From an uncultured Lachnoclostridium sp. (GTDB lineage: Bacteria > Bacillota > Clostridia > Lachnospirales > Lachnospiraceae), in the NCBI GenBank assembly GCA_946499505.1, contig CAMMSL010000018.1, positions 1 to 52,003 on the forward strand: a stretch of 52,003 nt of DNA, read 5' to 3'. Positions 17,946 through 26,250 of this stretch are shown here, piece after piece. Each line of letters starts with the position of its first letter. Position 1 is the first letter of the stretch. Under the pieces are notes generated by a model that worked only from the letters and a program-made list of their open reading frames with translations, was not told where the DNA came from and ran no database searches. A program made the position numbers and the translations under genes.

Positions 17946-20261
17946 TTATCTATTTTCAGCTTTATCTCTCATGCCTTTATATACTTTTTCTGCAGTGATC
18001 GGGAGCTCTCTTACGATTACTCCCACTGCGTTCTGGACCGCATTGGATATTGCCGGAGACGGTGTATTGATAACAATCTCACCGATAGATTTGGCGCCAA
18101 ACGGACCTGTCGGCTCGTAACTGCTCTCGAATTCCACCCGGATGTTTCCCACATCAAGCCGGCTGGGGATCTTGTACTGCATAAAGGAATTGCTGTAATT
18201 CTTTCCTTTCGGACTATAGACTACATCTTCAAAGAGTGCCATGCCGATTCCCTGAGCTATACCGCCCTCGGTCTGTACGCGGGCAAGGCTTGGGTTTACT
18301 ACAGTTCCGCAGTCCACTACTGCCGCATAATCTACCATCTCGACCACGCCTGTCTCCTTATCGATCTCCACCTCGGCAATGCCTGCCATAAACGGCGGCG
18401 GAGATGTCGGGGACGAAAACGCTTCACTTGCAGAGAGAGCCTCATTGTTAAAGCACATCACGCGGTTTCCTATTTCTTTTCTTGTGATCGATTCGCCTGT
18501 CTTTAAATTAACCACTTCTGCCCCGTTAAACTCAACCTCGTCAACCGAACATCCGAGATACACTGCACCTCTCTCACAGATTTTAGCGATCAACGCCTCA
18601 CATGTCCTTACAACCGCCATACCGGTCACATAGGTTGTACTGGACGCATAGGAGCCGCAGTCGTAAGGCGAGGTATCTGTATCAACACCGTGGACAATAA
18701 TATCCTTCATATCACAGTCCAGACATTCTGCCGCCATCTGTGAGAGAATCGTATCGCAGCCTGTTCCCATATCGGTCGCCCCGATCATCAGGCTGTAGAA
18801 ACCGTCGTCATTTACCTTGATCGCAACAGAACCTGTATCTACGCTGGAAATTCCGGAGCCCTGCATTGCCATGGCCACTCCTACTCCGCGCACTTTTCCG
18901 TTTCCCATATCACGGCACGGATATTTTTCATCCCATCCGATCATTTCTTTCGCACGGGCAAGGCACCGGTCAAGGGCGCAGCTCTCAGCCGTCTCTCCAT
19001 AATAAGCCGGCATCACGTCTCCTTCGCGCACCATATTCATCTCTCTTAAAACGGTCGGATCCATGTCCAGTATCTGAGCCAGCTCGTTGACCGCAGATTC
19101 TACAGCGAAGATTCCCTGTGTTGCGCCATAGCCTCTGTATGCGCCGGCAGACATAACGTTCGTATACACTACATCATAAGTAAAACGGAATGCCTCCGCT
19201 TTCCCGTAAAGCGGGATCGATTTATGTCCGGAAAGCCCCACTGTCGTCGGACCGTGCTCTCCGAATGCACCTGTATTGGATAACGTATAGAGATCAATTC
19301 CCCTGATATGTCCTTCTTTATCTGCCCCGAGACGTACATGCATTTCCATCTCGTGACGGGGTGAAGATGCAGTCAGGGATTCTTCTCTTGTGAAAATGAT
19401 TTTTGCGGGTTTTCCCGTCTTCCATGTGACCAGCGCCGGATATACTTCTGATACCGCTGTCTGCTTTGCCCCAAAACCTCCGCCGATACGCGGTTTGATG
19501 ACACGGACTTTGCTCTTCGGGATATCCAGAGCGTTTGCCAGAATACGACGAACATGGAACGGAACCTGAGTCGAGGACACCACGTTCAGTCTGCCATATG
19601 CATCCAGATAAGTGTATGTACGGAATGTCTCCATCATTGCCTGCTGGTTGGCCTTTGTATGGTAAACTCTGTCAATGACATAGTCGCAGTCTGCAAGCAC
19701 AGCCTCAATATCTCCGCTCTCGCTCACATCATGGGCACAGAGATTTCTCTTATTATCGGCCCCCACCGGGCAGAGGCTTTTCCAGTTGTCTTCCGGATGC
19801 ACAAGAATAGGATTGTCCTTTGCTGTTCTGAAATCCAGCACCGGTTCCAGTACCTCATATTTTATCTTGACCAGCTTCACGGCCTTTTTAACCGCTTCCT
19901 CTGAAGTACCGGCCACGATGGCAGCCGCATCTCCTACAAAACGCATCCTCTGGTCAAGGATCAGCCGGTCATACGGGCTTGCCTCCGGATATGTCTGGCC
20001 TGCCAGTGTAAATCTTTTGTCCGGGCAGTCTTTATATGTAAGGATACATTCAATCCCCGGCACTGCCTCGGCTCTTGCCGTATTGATGTCTTTGATCAGG
20101 GCATGGGCATGAGGGCTCCTTATGATCTTTACGATCAGGCAGTCAGACGGCGCAAGGTCATTTGTGTAGACTGCCTTTCCGGTCACAAGCGCTTCCGCAT
20201 CCACTTTCGGAACGGCCTGGTTCACCACCCGCATGTCTTTTGTTTCCTCTGTCATGTTCAT
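17946..20261 (-). CDS. Molybdenum hydroxylase (xanthine dehydrogenase family), molybdopterin subunit
   Basis: The catalytic large subunit of a three-part molybdenum hydroxylase, 771 residues from the ATG at 20261. That start follows AAAGGAGG and overlaps the previous stop (ATGA). The aldehyde oxidase/xanthine dehydrogenase a/b hammerhead domain lies at about 20-130. It is followed by the molybdopterin-binding domain with IKPRIGGGFGAKQTAV, RGYGATQ and the C-terminal GAKSIGE motif carrying the catalytic glutamate. Substrate specificity (purine, aldehyde or another heterocycle) cannot be set from the motifs. No cofactor insertion or sulfuration genes are adjacent. Confidence 0.9.
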   Translation of the reverse strand: MNMTEETKDMRVVNQAVPKVDAEALVTGKAVYTNDLAPSDCLIVKIIRSPHAHALIKDINTARAEAVPGIECILTYKDCPDKRFTLAGQTYPEASPYDRLILDQRMRFVGDAAAIVAGTSEEAVKKAVKLVKIKYEVLEPVLDFRTAKDNPILVHPEDNWKSLCPVGADNKRNLCAHDVSESGDIEAVLADCDYVIDRVYHTKANQQAMMETFRTYTYLDAYGRLNVVSSTQVPFHVRRILANALDIPKSKVRVIKPRIGGGFGAKQTAVSEVYPALVTWKTGKPAKIIFTREESLTASSPRHEMEMHVRLGADKEGHIRGIDLYTLSNTGAFGEHGPTTVGLSGHKSIPLYGKAEAFRFTYDVVYTNVMSAGAYRGYGATQGIFAVESAVNELAQILDMDPTVLREMNMVREGDVMPAYYGETAESCALDRCLARAKEMIGWDEKYPCRDMGNGKVRGVGVAMAMQGSGISSVDTGSVAIKVNDDGFYSLMIGATDMGTGCDTILSQMAAECLDCDMKDIIVHGVDTDTSPYDCGSYASSTTYVTGMAVVRTCEALIAKICERGAVYLGCSVDEVEFNGAEVVNLKTGESITRKEIGNRVMCFNNEALSASEAFSSPTSPPPFMAGIAEVEIDKETGVVEMVDYAAVVDCGTVVNPSLARVQTEGGIAQGIGMALFEDVVYSPKGKNYSNSFMQYKIPSRLDVGNIRVEFESSYEPTGPFGAKSIGEIVINTPSPAISNAVQNAVGVIVRELPITAEKVYKGMRDKAENR

Positions 20262-20737
20262 ACCTGCGCCTCCTTTCCGGAATTTTCGTTCTGCAAAGTC
20301 ATATATTTCTGAATAGCGCGGAGCTGGCTCATATAGCCGGTACACCGGCAGAGATTTCCTGCAAGATACTCCTTGATTTCTTCCAGATCCGGATCATCAA
20401 GCTCTCTCTTCATCGCCAGTACATTCATAATAAATCCGGGAGAGCAGAATCCGCACTGCTCGCCGCCTTCAGCCGCAAGGAATCTGCCGAACTCGGCAGC
20501 CTCTTCCTCCACGCCTTCCAGCGTAGTGACTTCGTGTCCGTCTATGCCCGCTGCAAGTACAGAGCAGGACAATCTTGATTTTCCATCGATCCAAACGGTG
20601 CAAAGGCCGCAGTTCGTCGTCTCGCATCCACATTTCACGCTCTTGCACCCGAGATCTCTCAGCACGCCAAGGAGCACGGTGTCTGCTCCCACTTCCGCAG
20701 TTACCTGTTTCTTATTTAGTGTAAACTGTATCTCCAT
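20258..20737 (-). CDS. Molybdenum hydroxylase, [2Fe-2S] subunit
   Basis: The electron-transfer subunit, 159 residues. The plant-type ferredoxin cluster ligands are in the N-terminal half (Cys38, Cys43, Cys46, Cys58), with one additional Cys at 36. The second cluster is bound by the C-terminal helical domain (QCGFCSPGF and CRCTGY). Both clusters are therefore complete. The ATG is preceded by GGAGGGAAGATAAGG, 2 bp after the stop of the FAD subunit, and the stop overlaps the start of the catalytic subunit, so the genes are co-translated. Confidence 0.93.
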   Translation of the reverse strand: MEIQFTLNKKQVTAEVGADTVLLGVLRDLGCKSVKCGCETTNCGLCTVWIDGKSRLSCSVLAAGIDGHEVTTLEGVEEEAAEFGRFLAAEGGEQCGFCSPGFIMNVLAMKRELDDPDLEEIKEYLAGNLCRCTGYMSQLRAIQKYMTLQNENSGKEAQV

Positions 20738-20739
20738 CC

Positions 20740-21543
20740 TTATCTTCCCTCCGCCAGAATCGAAGTCATCTCACGCCGGATCAGCACCTCTGCCAGATGC
20801 TGTCTGTACTCGGCGCTGCCGCGCATATTGGATCCGTATGTAAATTCCGACGCCGCCTGTCTGGCATAATCGGCGATCATTTCTTCAGAGGCATCCGCCG
20901 GAATCTCCCACTGCTTTTCGAGGAGCGCCGCTTTCATCGGTCTTGCCCCCACGGAAAAATACCATGTCTCCTTGCCGTGTACCATTCCGGTCACGACAGA
21001 ACAGGCGATCACCGGAAAGTCTGTCTTTGTCTGACGGATAGAGTCATAGCGGAACTTTCTCTTGCTTTTCCTGACAATGATCGACAAGAGGATGTCCTTA
21101 TCCGGTTTCCGGTTCACGAACTCTGACAGACGGATCGTACCCCCGTCATAAAGCTCCACAAAAGTATCCAGCGCAAGAAATGCTGTCAGTACATCAGAAA
21201 AGCCGAACCTGCCATAAATACTTCCGCCGATCGTCGCCTGATTGCGGAACTGTACTCCGACAATATGGCGGACACACTCGGCAATTCCATCTCCGCACAG
21301 ATCCTTCAGCGCCTCACACTGTTCTATCTGTCTTAACGTACACATGGCACCGATTTTGATCACATTTCCTTCATCTTCGATCTGGTCAAGTCCCAGACCT
21401 GATAGATCAATGACTGTCTTAACCCGGGCATTTCCCAGACGCATCCACATCATGCCTCCCATCACCCGGCTGCTGCGCGCCTGATTCAGCTCATACGCCT
21501 CCTCCAGCGACTTAGGTTTCACATAATTACCGATCGTAATCAC
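20740..21543 (-). CDS. Molybdenum hydroxylase, FAD-binding subunit
   Basis: The flavin subunit that passes electrons from the iron-sulfur clusters to an acceptor. I choose the GTG at 21543, which follows AAAGGAG with 7-nt spacing; it gives 267 residues starting with the usual N-terminal strand (ITIGNYVKPKSLEEAYEL). The FAD/PCMH domain occupies about 1-170, with the pyrophosphate-binding TIGGSIYGRFGFSD region, and the CO-dehydrogenase-flavoprotein C-terminal domain follows. It is the first gene of the operon. Confidence 0.88.
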   Translation of the reverse strand: MITIGNYVKPKSLEEAYELNQARSSRVMGGMMWMRLGNARVKTVIDLSGLGLDQIEDEGNVIKIGAMCTLRQIEQCEALKDLCGDGIAECVRHIVGVQFRNQATIGGSIYGRFGFSDVLTAFLALDTFVELYDGGTIRLSEFVNRKPDKDILLSIIVRKSKRKFRYDSIRQTKTDFPVIACSVVTGMVHGKETWYFSVGARPMKAALLEKQWEIPADASEEMIADYARQAASEFTYGSNMRGSAEYRQHLAEVLIRREMTSILAEGR

Positions 21544-21608
21544 AACGGCTCTCCTTTCCCTTTCTGACATCTGCGAATAAATCACTCTACATATAAACGC
21601 GAAAAAGT

Positions 21609-21631
21609 AACAGTTCCATGGCTGAACTGTT
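21609..21631. repeat. AACAGTTC / GAACTGTT inverted repeat
   Basis: A perfect 8-bp inverted repeat with a 7-nt spacer, 66 bp upstream of the FAD-subunit start. It is a member of the dispersed GTAACAGTTC family seen before aroF. It could be an operator or a mobile short repeat. Confidence 0.5.
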
Positions 21632-21684
21632 GCGTAAAAAAAAGTGCAAATGAAAATTTTGTCATTTACACCTGAAGCCTATAT

Positions 21685-21713
21685 AGTTTATCATGAATAT
21701 TCCCACTTGTCAA
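21685..21713 (-). promoter_or_regulatory. Promoter of the molybdenum hydroxylase operon
   Basis: On the minus strand TTGACA (21708-21713) and TAAACT (21685-21690) are spaced by 17 nt. The leader of about 135 nt contains the AACAGTTC/GAACTGTT inverted repeat. Confidence 0.6.
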
Positions 21714-21806
21714 AGGATAAGCGTACTCTATTATAGGATTATATTCTCTATTATAAAATTGTCATAAACATTCAGAAAACGTCACGATCTGCCTGATTCA
21801 AAACAG

Positions 21807-21835
21807 TTGACACATCATCACATGGGTGTTATGAT
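21807..21835 (+). promoter_or_regulatory. Promoter of the lysine riboswitch-dapA unit
   Basis: TTGACA (21807-21812) and TATGAT (21830-21835) with a 17-nt spacer, ending about 20 nt upstream of the riboswitch P1 stem. It is divergent from the molybdenum hydroxylase promoter. Confidence 0.8.
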
Positions 21836-21856
21836 TTCTTTAAATACAGAAACGTA

Positions 21857-22018
21857 AGATAGAGGTTGCATTTTTCATGAGTATGATGGCGGATGTATCA
21901 GGAACAGAAGAAATCATCAGAAAGGGGAAGATGCCGAAAGGATAAGGAGCCTGAGGCCTTATTCTTGGGCATGCCGCTAAGAACGGCATGACTGTCATCG
22001 CAGGATGGAGAGCTATCT
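21857..22018 (+). promoter_or_regulatory. Lysine riboswitch (L box)
   Basis: The aptamer is bounded by the P1 pair AGATAG (21857-21862) and CTATCT (22013-22018). Conserved lysine-riboswitch segments occur in order: GAGGTTGCA after P1, AAAGGGGAAGATGCCGAAAG, TTCTTGGGCATGCC, GACTGTCATCGCAGG and GGAGAGCTATCT. It should sense free lysine and repress the downstream dapA, which makes the lysine/diaminopimelate precursor. The match in order and spacing is clear. Confidence 0.93.
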
Positions 22019-22040
22019 GATATACAAAATGTATATTTTG

Positions 22041-22067
22041 AGACGGCGCATCTTGCCGTTTCTTTTA
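22041..22067 (+). terminator. Riboswitch-controlled terminator before dapA
   Basis: AGACGGC (22041-22047) pairs with GCCGTTT (22055-22061), followed by CTTTTACTG. This is the expression platform of the lysine riboswitch. A competing small stem CAAAAT / ATTTTG lies just upstream at 22025-22040 and may take part in antitermination. Confidence 0.7.
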
Positions 22068-22125
22068 CTGTACAGCACATTTTGTACATACAAACATTCC
22101 ACATTATTAAAAGGAGGAAAAAAGA

Positions 22126-23010
22126 ATGGCAATTTTCAAAGGTGCAGGTGTAGCGATCGTTACTCCGATGAAAGAGAATCTGGAGATTAACTATGATAAA
22201 CTGGATGAGATCATCGAGGAGCAGATTGCCGGCGGCACAGACGCCATCATTATCTGCGGTACTACAGGTGAATCCGCAACAATGACAGAAGCAGAACACA
22301 GCGAAGCGATCCGCTTTACGATCGAGAGAGTAAATCACAGGATACCGGTCATTGCCGGAACCGGTTCAAACTGTACAAGAACAGCGATCGAACTCTCCAG
22401 AGCAGCAGAGAAAGACGGCGCTGACGGGCTTCTTCTCGTAACTCCGTACTATAATAAGGCGACACAGAACGGACTGATCGCACACTATACACAAATCTGT
22501 AATGAAGTTGAGATCCCGGCAATCCTCTACAATGTACCGAGCCGTACCGGATGTTCTATCCAGCCGCAGACTCTGGCGACACTTGTAAAGAACGTAGACA
22601 ACATCGTCGGCGTGAAAGAAGCTTCCGGAAATATCGGAACTGTAGCTGAGATCATGCATCTGTGCGACGGAAACATCGACCTGTACTCCGGAAACGACGA
22701 TCAGGTCGTACCGCTCCTCTCACTTGGGGGAATCGGCGTAATCTCCGTACTCTCCAACGTAGCTCCGACTTATGTACATGATATGGTTTATAAATTCCTG
22801 TCCGGCGATGTTTCAGGCAGCGCAAAGATGCAGCTTGACGCGCTTCCGCTGATCAACGCACTCTTCTGCGAGGTCAACCCGATCCCGGTAAAAGCCGCAA
22901 TGAACATGATGGGGAAGGAAGTAGGCTCTCTGAGAGCACCGCTGACAGAGATGGAAGACGCACACAAAGAAGTATTAAGAAAAGCAATGGCAGATTTCGG
23001 ACTGCTGTAA
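22126..23010 (+). CDS. dapA: 4-hydroxy-tetrahydrodipicolinate synthase
   Basis: Condenses pyruvate and aspartate semialdehyde, the committed step to diaminopimelate and lysine. At 294 residues it has the normal TIM-barrel length. The Schiff-base lysine is Lys164 in VGVKEASGN. The catalytic Tyr135 (AILYNVPSRTG) and the GTTGES loop near residue 45 are also present. The start has an excellent site (AAAAGGAGG). A lysine riboswitch upstream fits its role. A REP-like palindrome follows the stop. Confidence 0.97.
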   Translation: MAIFKGAGVAIVTPMKENLEINYDKLDEIIEEQIAGGTDAIIICGTTGESATMTEAEHSEAIRFTIERVNHRIPVIAGTGSNCTRTAIELSRAAEKDGADGLLLVTPYYNKATQNGLIAHYTQICNEVEIPAILYNVPSRTGCSIQPQTLATLVKNVDNIVGVKEASGNIGTVAEIMHLCDGNIDLYSGNDDQVVPLLSLGGIGVISVLSNVAPTYVHDMVYKFLSGDVSGSAKMQLDALPLINALFCEVNPIPVKAAMNMMGKEVGSLRAPLTEMEDAHKEVLRKAMADFGLL

Positions 23011-23030
23011 AATGTGAAAAAAATGTGAAC

Positions 23031-23087
23031 GGGGACGTAGTAAATTCAGCTTTTACTACGTCCCCAATCGCGTTTTGGCCTGTCCCT
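23031..23087. repeat. REP-like palindrome after dapA
   Basis: Arms GGGGACGTAGTAAA (23031-23044) and TTTACTACGTCCCC (23052-23065) with a 7-nt loop, followed by a partial CCTGTCCC at 23079-23087. It shares the GGGGACGTAGT core and the CCTGTCCC tail with the element after aroF. It separates convergent dapA and degV. Confidence 0.75.
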
Positions 23088-23093
23088 TTTCGA

Positions 23094-23966
23094 CTATTTC
23101 CGCTTTTTCCCGTAATTAATCAGTCCCACGACTCCCGGACCTGCATGGGTTCCGATGCTGGGGCTCACATCATTGATCACAACATTTGTAAATCCCAGAT
23201 CTTTTACCATATCAGCTACAGCTTTGGCTTCATCGATACAGTCGCCGTGAAGGACTGCCACCATCCTGTCTTTTCCGTAGGAATCCAGATCCAGCGACTC
23301 CTCCAGTCTTGACACCAGTGTCTTGAGGGATTTCTTGCGGCCTCTTACCGTTCCGTCCGACTTCAGCTCGCCGGTGGATGTCACTGTCAGAATCGGCTTG
23401 ATGTTCACAAGGCTCCCCACAACTGCCGTCGTCTTGGACACACGTCCTCCTCTCTGCAGGTGATACAGATCGTTTACTGTAAAAGACACATTCACGTGAT
23501 CCCGCTCTTCCATCAGGACGTCATAGACTTCCTCCATGCTTTTTCCTTCTTTCCAGAGCTCCACCGCACGGTAAACGGATACCCCTTCCCCGAGAGATGC
23601 GTTCAGTGAATCAAACACCATGATCTTCCGGTCCGGATAATCCTCCAGAAGCTCGTTCGCTGTCATGACAACATTGTTGCAGCTTCCGCTCAATGCACTG
23701 GAAAATGCAATATGAAGTATATTTTTTCCTTCTTTTAGAATCTTCTCAAACTTCTCCCTGATCACCGCAGGATTATTTGCCTGAGACTTTGGCAGTTCAC
23801 CTTTTCTCATCGTCTCGTAGAATTCGTGGGGCGGCATATTCAGTTCATCACCATATACCGTGTCCCCGAATGAATAATACTGCGGGATGATCGTAAGATT
23901 ATTTTCTTTAATAAATTCCGGAAGCACGTCGGAATTTGAATCTGTTGTGATCACATAATCAGCCAT
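23094..23966 (-). CDS. DegV family fatty-acid-binding protein
   Basis: A 290-residue DegV protein. The family binds a fatty acid between two domains and can act as FakB, presenting fatty acids to the FakA kinase for phosphorylation. The N-terminal TTDSNSDVLPE motif, the FSSALSGSCNN loop, the INDVSPSIGTHAGPGVVGL C-terminal motif and the R-G-x-R-x-K type segment (VRGRKKSLKTL) are all visible. The start follows AAGGAGGATAAGT. No FakA partner is in the window. Confidence 0.92.
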   Translation of the reverse strand: MADYVITTDSNSDVLPEFIKENNLTIIPQYYSFGDTVYGDELNMPPHEFYETMRKGELPKSQANNPAVIREKFEKILKEGKNILHIAFSSALSGSCNNVVMTANELLEDYPDRKIMVFDSLNASLGEGVSVYRAVELWKEGKSMEEVYDVLMEERDHVNVSFTVNDLYHLQRGGRVSKTTAVVGSLVNIKPILTVTSTGELKSDGTVRGRKKSLKTLVSRLEESLDLDSYGKDRMVAVLHGDCIDEAKAVADMVKDLGFTNVVINDVSPSIGTHAGPGVVGLINYGKKRK

Positions 23967-24120
23967 ACTTATCCTCCTTAAACTTGTCCTTGTTTTCCTA
24001 TCGTAATCTTTTTCAGATTCAGAGGATCACAATCCTCGAATGTAGCTATTTTAACACCATTTTCGTATTTTTTAAAGCAGGTCAGCTTATCATTTTACGG
24101 AGAATGGCCGGATTGAAAGA

Positions 24121-24149
24121 TTGACCACGCACCAGAGCCACTGTATAAT
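24121..24149 (+). promoter_or_regulatory. Promoter of the small zinc-site gene
   Basis: TTGACC (24121-24126) and a perfect TATAAT (24144-24149) with a 17-nt spacer. This supports the 75-aa frame at 24223 as a real, independently transcribed gene. Confidence 0.8.
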
Positions 24150-24222
24150 GAAGAATGCCGGGATACGGCAAAGGATTATCCCGCTGCCGCCCCTTTAAAA
24201 CAATTGAAAAGGAGTTGATCTT

Positions 24223-24450
24223 ATGCGCCGCAATGATGCGCCGTTTAACGGAAAACAGTTCATATTAAATAAAAACACAGGGGAAATCCACGATCTGGAC
24301 CGCGAATCTCCTCTGTGCTGTATTGACAAAATAGAGGCCGATAATATCTTTGCCTGTGACACCTATGCAGAAGCCGTGCTGTTCGCATCTGTACTGGGAA
24401 TCACGAGAAACGGATGCGCTCACTGCTTGCCGGAGCATCACAGAGATTAA
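24223..24450 (+). CDS. Small protein with a probable His/Cys zinc site (75 aa)
   Basis: The 75-residue frame has a strong site (AAAGGAGTTGATCTT) and its own consensus promoter. The product reads FILNKNTGEIHDLD, then a Cys pair, then ends with CAHCLPEHHRD. This pattern, an N-x-N-T-x3-HD start with a terminal CxxC-x-P, parallels the last ~50 residues of the nuclease at 37266 (YIINENTEKFHDPD ... PCGICKP). I infer a free-standing version of the same Ada-like zinc-binding module; the function is unknown. Its stop overlaps the stop of the convergent carboxypeptidase gene by two bases. Confidence 0.7.
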   Translation: MRRNDAPFNGKQFILNKNTGEIHDLDRESPLCCIDKIEADNIFACDTYAEAVLFASVLGITRNGCAHCLPEHHRD

Positions 24451-25292
24451 TTTATCCCCAGATATTCCTCCAGACAGAGTTTATTCTCATACATTTCTGC
24501 CGCCGCTTCTTTTCCTACATAACGATAATGCCACGGTTCATAGATAATACCGGTGATATCGCTCTTATCAGTAGGATAACGGAGGACAAATCCGTACTTC
24601 CAGCTGTTCTTCATCAGCCATTGCTGGACCGGTGTATTTTCCTGCTCTGTGTCCAGCTGCTGATAGCTGACATCTACAATGTCCAGAGCCAGTCCCAGCT
24701 GATGTTCGCTTGTCCCCGGGTATGCAACCACCTTTGCAGCTTCAGCCTCAACCTCATTTTCCGGGCATCCTTCGCGGATCAGACGTGCTTCTTTGTCATC
24801 AAACAGAGCTTCCTGCTTCTCCATAGTCCGGTACGACGCACAGATTAGGGGATCAAATCCTGCCGCCCGGCAGTCGTCCATCATCTGCTGGAGCTCCGGA
24901 TAGCATCTGGAGTCCACCGCCTGTCCGTTTCTCAGATAAGTCAGTTCCGGTTCATAGTTCTCCGGAACCGGATTCCACGGATTGACAAGAACCAGGTTCC
25001 ACACCTGTTCCTGCGCATTTTTCTGCTGATGTGACCGGGCCGCCCGGCTGTCCTGCTGCCCCGATGACGTATCTGACGAAGCTGCAGTTTCAACCGCCTG
25101 ACTTTCAGTTGCCTGTCCTGTTATCCCTCCGATTCCGTCGGTAAAGATCACCCTTCCGCACAAAATCAGGATCAATACGGTCCCAATGATAACTGCCGAC
25201 AGTCTGACGCCGGTCTTTCGGAATCTTCTCCTTCTCTGACCGCACCTTCCCCTGCATGTCCTGTAGTATCTCTGCTGTTTTCTGTATGACAT
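24447..25292 (-). CDS. D-alanyl-D-alanine carboxypeptidase, VanY/M15B family
   Basis: A 281-residue membrane-anchored zinc peptidase that trims the terminal D-Ala from peptidoglycan stems. A very basic N-terminus precedes one hydrophobic segment at about residues 29-50, then a low-complexity Ser/Gln linker and the catalytic domain. The metal ligands are in GTSEHQLGLALDIVD (His, Asp) and EPWHYRYVG (His). The start follows GAGGTGAGTATTT. An 18-bp direct-repeat site about 70-90 bp upstream is shared with the response regulator promoter at 28373. This suggests control by that two-component system, as vanY genes often are. Confidence 0.9.
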   Translation of the reverse strand: MSYRKQQRYYRTCRGRCGQRRRRFRKTGVRLSAVIIGTVLILILCGRVIFTDGIGGITGQATESQAVETAASSDTSSGQQDSRAARSHQQKNAQEQVWNLVLVNPWNPVPENYEPELTYLRNGQAVDSRCYPELQQMMDDCRAAGFDPLICASYRTMEKQEALFDDKEARLIREGCPENEVEAEAAKVVAYPGTSEHQLGLALDIVDVSYQQLDTEQENTPVQQWLMKNSWKYGFVLRYPTDKSDITGIIYEPWHYRYVGKEAAAEMYENKLCLEEYLGIN

Positions 25293-25363
25293 AAATACTC
25301 ACCTCATTGGTTTTTATTATGTCATAATCTTAAAGTACCATTCCTTCAGGAAAGCATAATGCC

Positions 25364-25381
25364 GGCATCAAAATGGCATCA
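25364..25381 (-). promoter_or_regulatory. Predicted response-regulator operator upstream of the VanY-like gene
   Basis: Read on the minus strand: TGATGCCATTTTGATGCC, two TGATGCC half-sites with an 11-nt period, the usual geometry for OmpR/PhoB-type dimers. The same arrangement with one mismatch lies upstream of the response regulator gene. A TATGCT hexamer follows five bases after the second half-site and could be the -10. Confidence 0.6.
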
Positions 25382-25395
25382 TTTATCTCATCTTT

Positions 25396-26250
25396 CTAGA
25401 AAGTCCGGTTCCATGTATACACGGTTCCGTACCGATCCCGTTCCAGATCGAGCGTGATATTTTCCCCATTCTCATCCTCAAAAAAGAGCCGGGCAAAACA
25501 GGACTCATCCTTTACGTGGTACTCTCTATCTGTATACCGGAATCCGTAATATTCTTCACAGAAAGTCTGCATCCCGTCGCTTTTTTCCCGAAGATCTTCC
25601 TGTATCTCTTTGTTTATTTCTTCTTCATTTCGATATCCCTCTTCTGTATCCGTATCTGCCCCATACCGGGTAAGGCTGAAAGAAAGCATTTTCCCGCTCC
25701 GGTCGTCAATCAGAATTTCAAGATCAATGCCCGCCTGAGGATCGGATACATAACATTTCCATATAATTCCCATCTGCACGCCATCGCCGGAACCGTTTTG
25801 TTCTGAAGTATCCGCCGTGTTTTCTTCTATATCGCCTGTTGATGCAATATCATCTGCATCGTCATATCCGTAAGCGTCATCAGAAAGCATTTTCCCTTTT
25901 ACAGCTATAAACGGAGACAGCGAAAAATCCTCGCATTCGATTTTGTCCAGCACTCCGTGCTCTGACAGACGGTTTATTATGTCTTCGGCGCTTATTCTTA
26001 TATCTCTCTCATCACTTACGGCGCCATGGTCCAGATATAGTTCATTCTCATAGGCATCTGCCAGTTTCAGCATATCTTCCAGTCTCGCGTCTGCTGCCGA
26101 CGGCACTTTTCCTATGGCAAATGTCTCTGCCCGTACGCTCAGCTTTTGATCTGCGGCTCTCCCCGCAAGATCCGGCAGGAAATAGCCGACGGCCAATGCA
26201 GCTGCGGCTAAAAAGGTTGCTGCAACGGCCATTCCCCTTCTATTTTTCAT
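25396..26250 (-). CDS. Membrane-anchored extracytoplasmic protein of unknown function in the two-component operon
   Basis: I do not recognise this 284-residue protein. It has an N-terminal hydrophobic segment (residues 8-25) after a short basic start, and the rest is acidic and should lie outside the membrane. A low-complexity, Asp/Glu/Thr-rich stretch at about 125-155 separates two folded parts. The C-terminal part contains a string of beta-strand-like segments. Its ATG follows GGAGGCCGTT and overlaps the kinase stop by 11 bp, so it is made with the sensor. A role as an accessory or feedback protein for the kinase is inference from position only. Confidence 0.7.
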   Translation of the reverse strand: MKNRRGMAVAATFLAAAALAVGYFLPDLAGRAADQKLSVRAETFAIGKVPSAADARLEDMLKLADAYENELYLDHGAVSDERDIRISAEDIINRLSEHGVLDKIECEDFSLSPFIAVKGKMLSDDAYGYDDADDIASTGDIEENTADTSEQNGSGDGVQMGIIWKCYVSDPQAGIDLEILIDDRSGKMLSFSLTRYGADTDTEEGYRNEEEINKEIQEDLREKSDGMQTFCEEYYGFRYTDREYHVKDESCFARLFFEDENGENITLDLERDRYGTVYTWNRTF

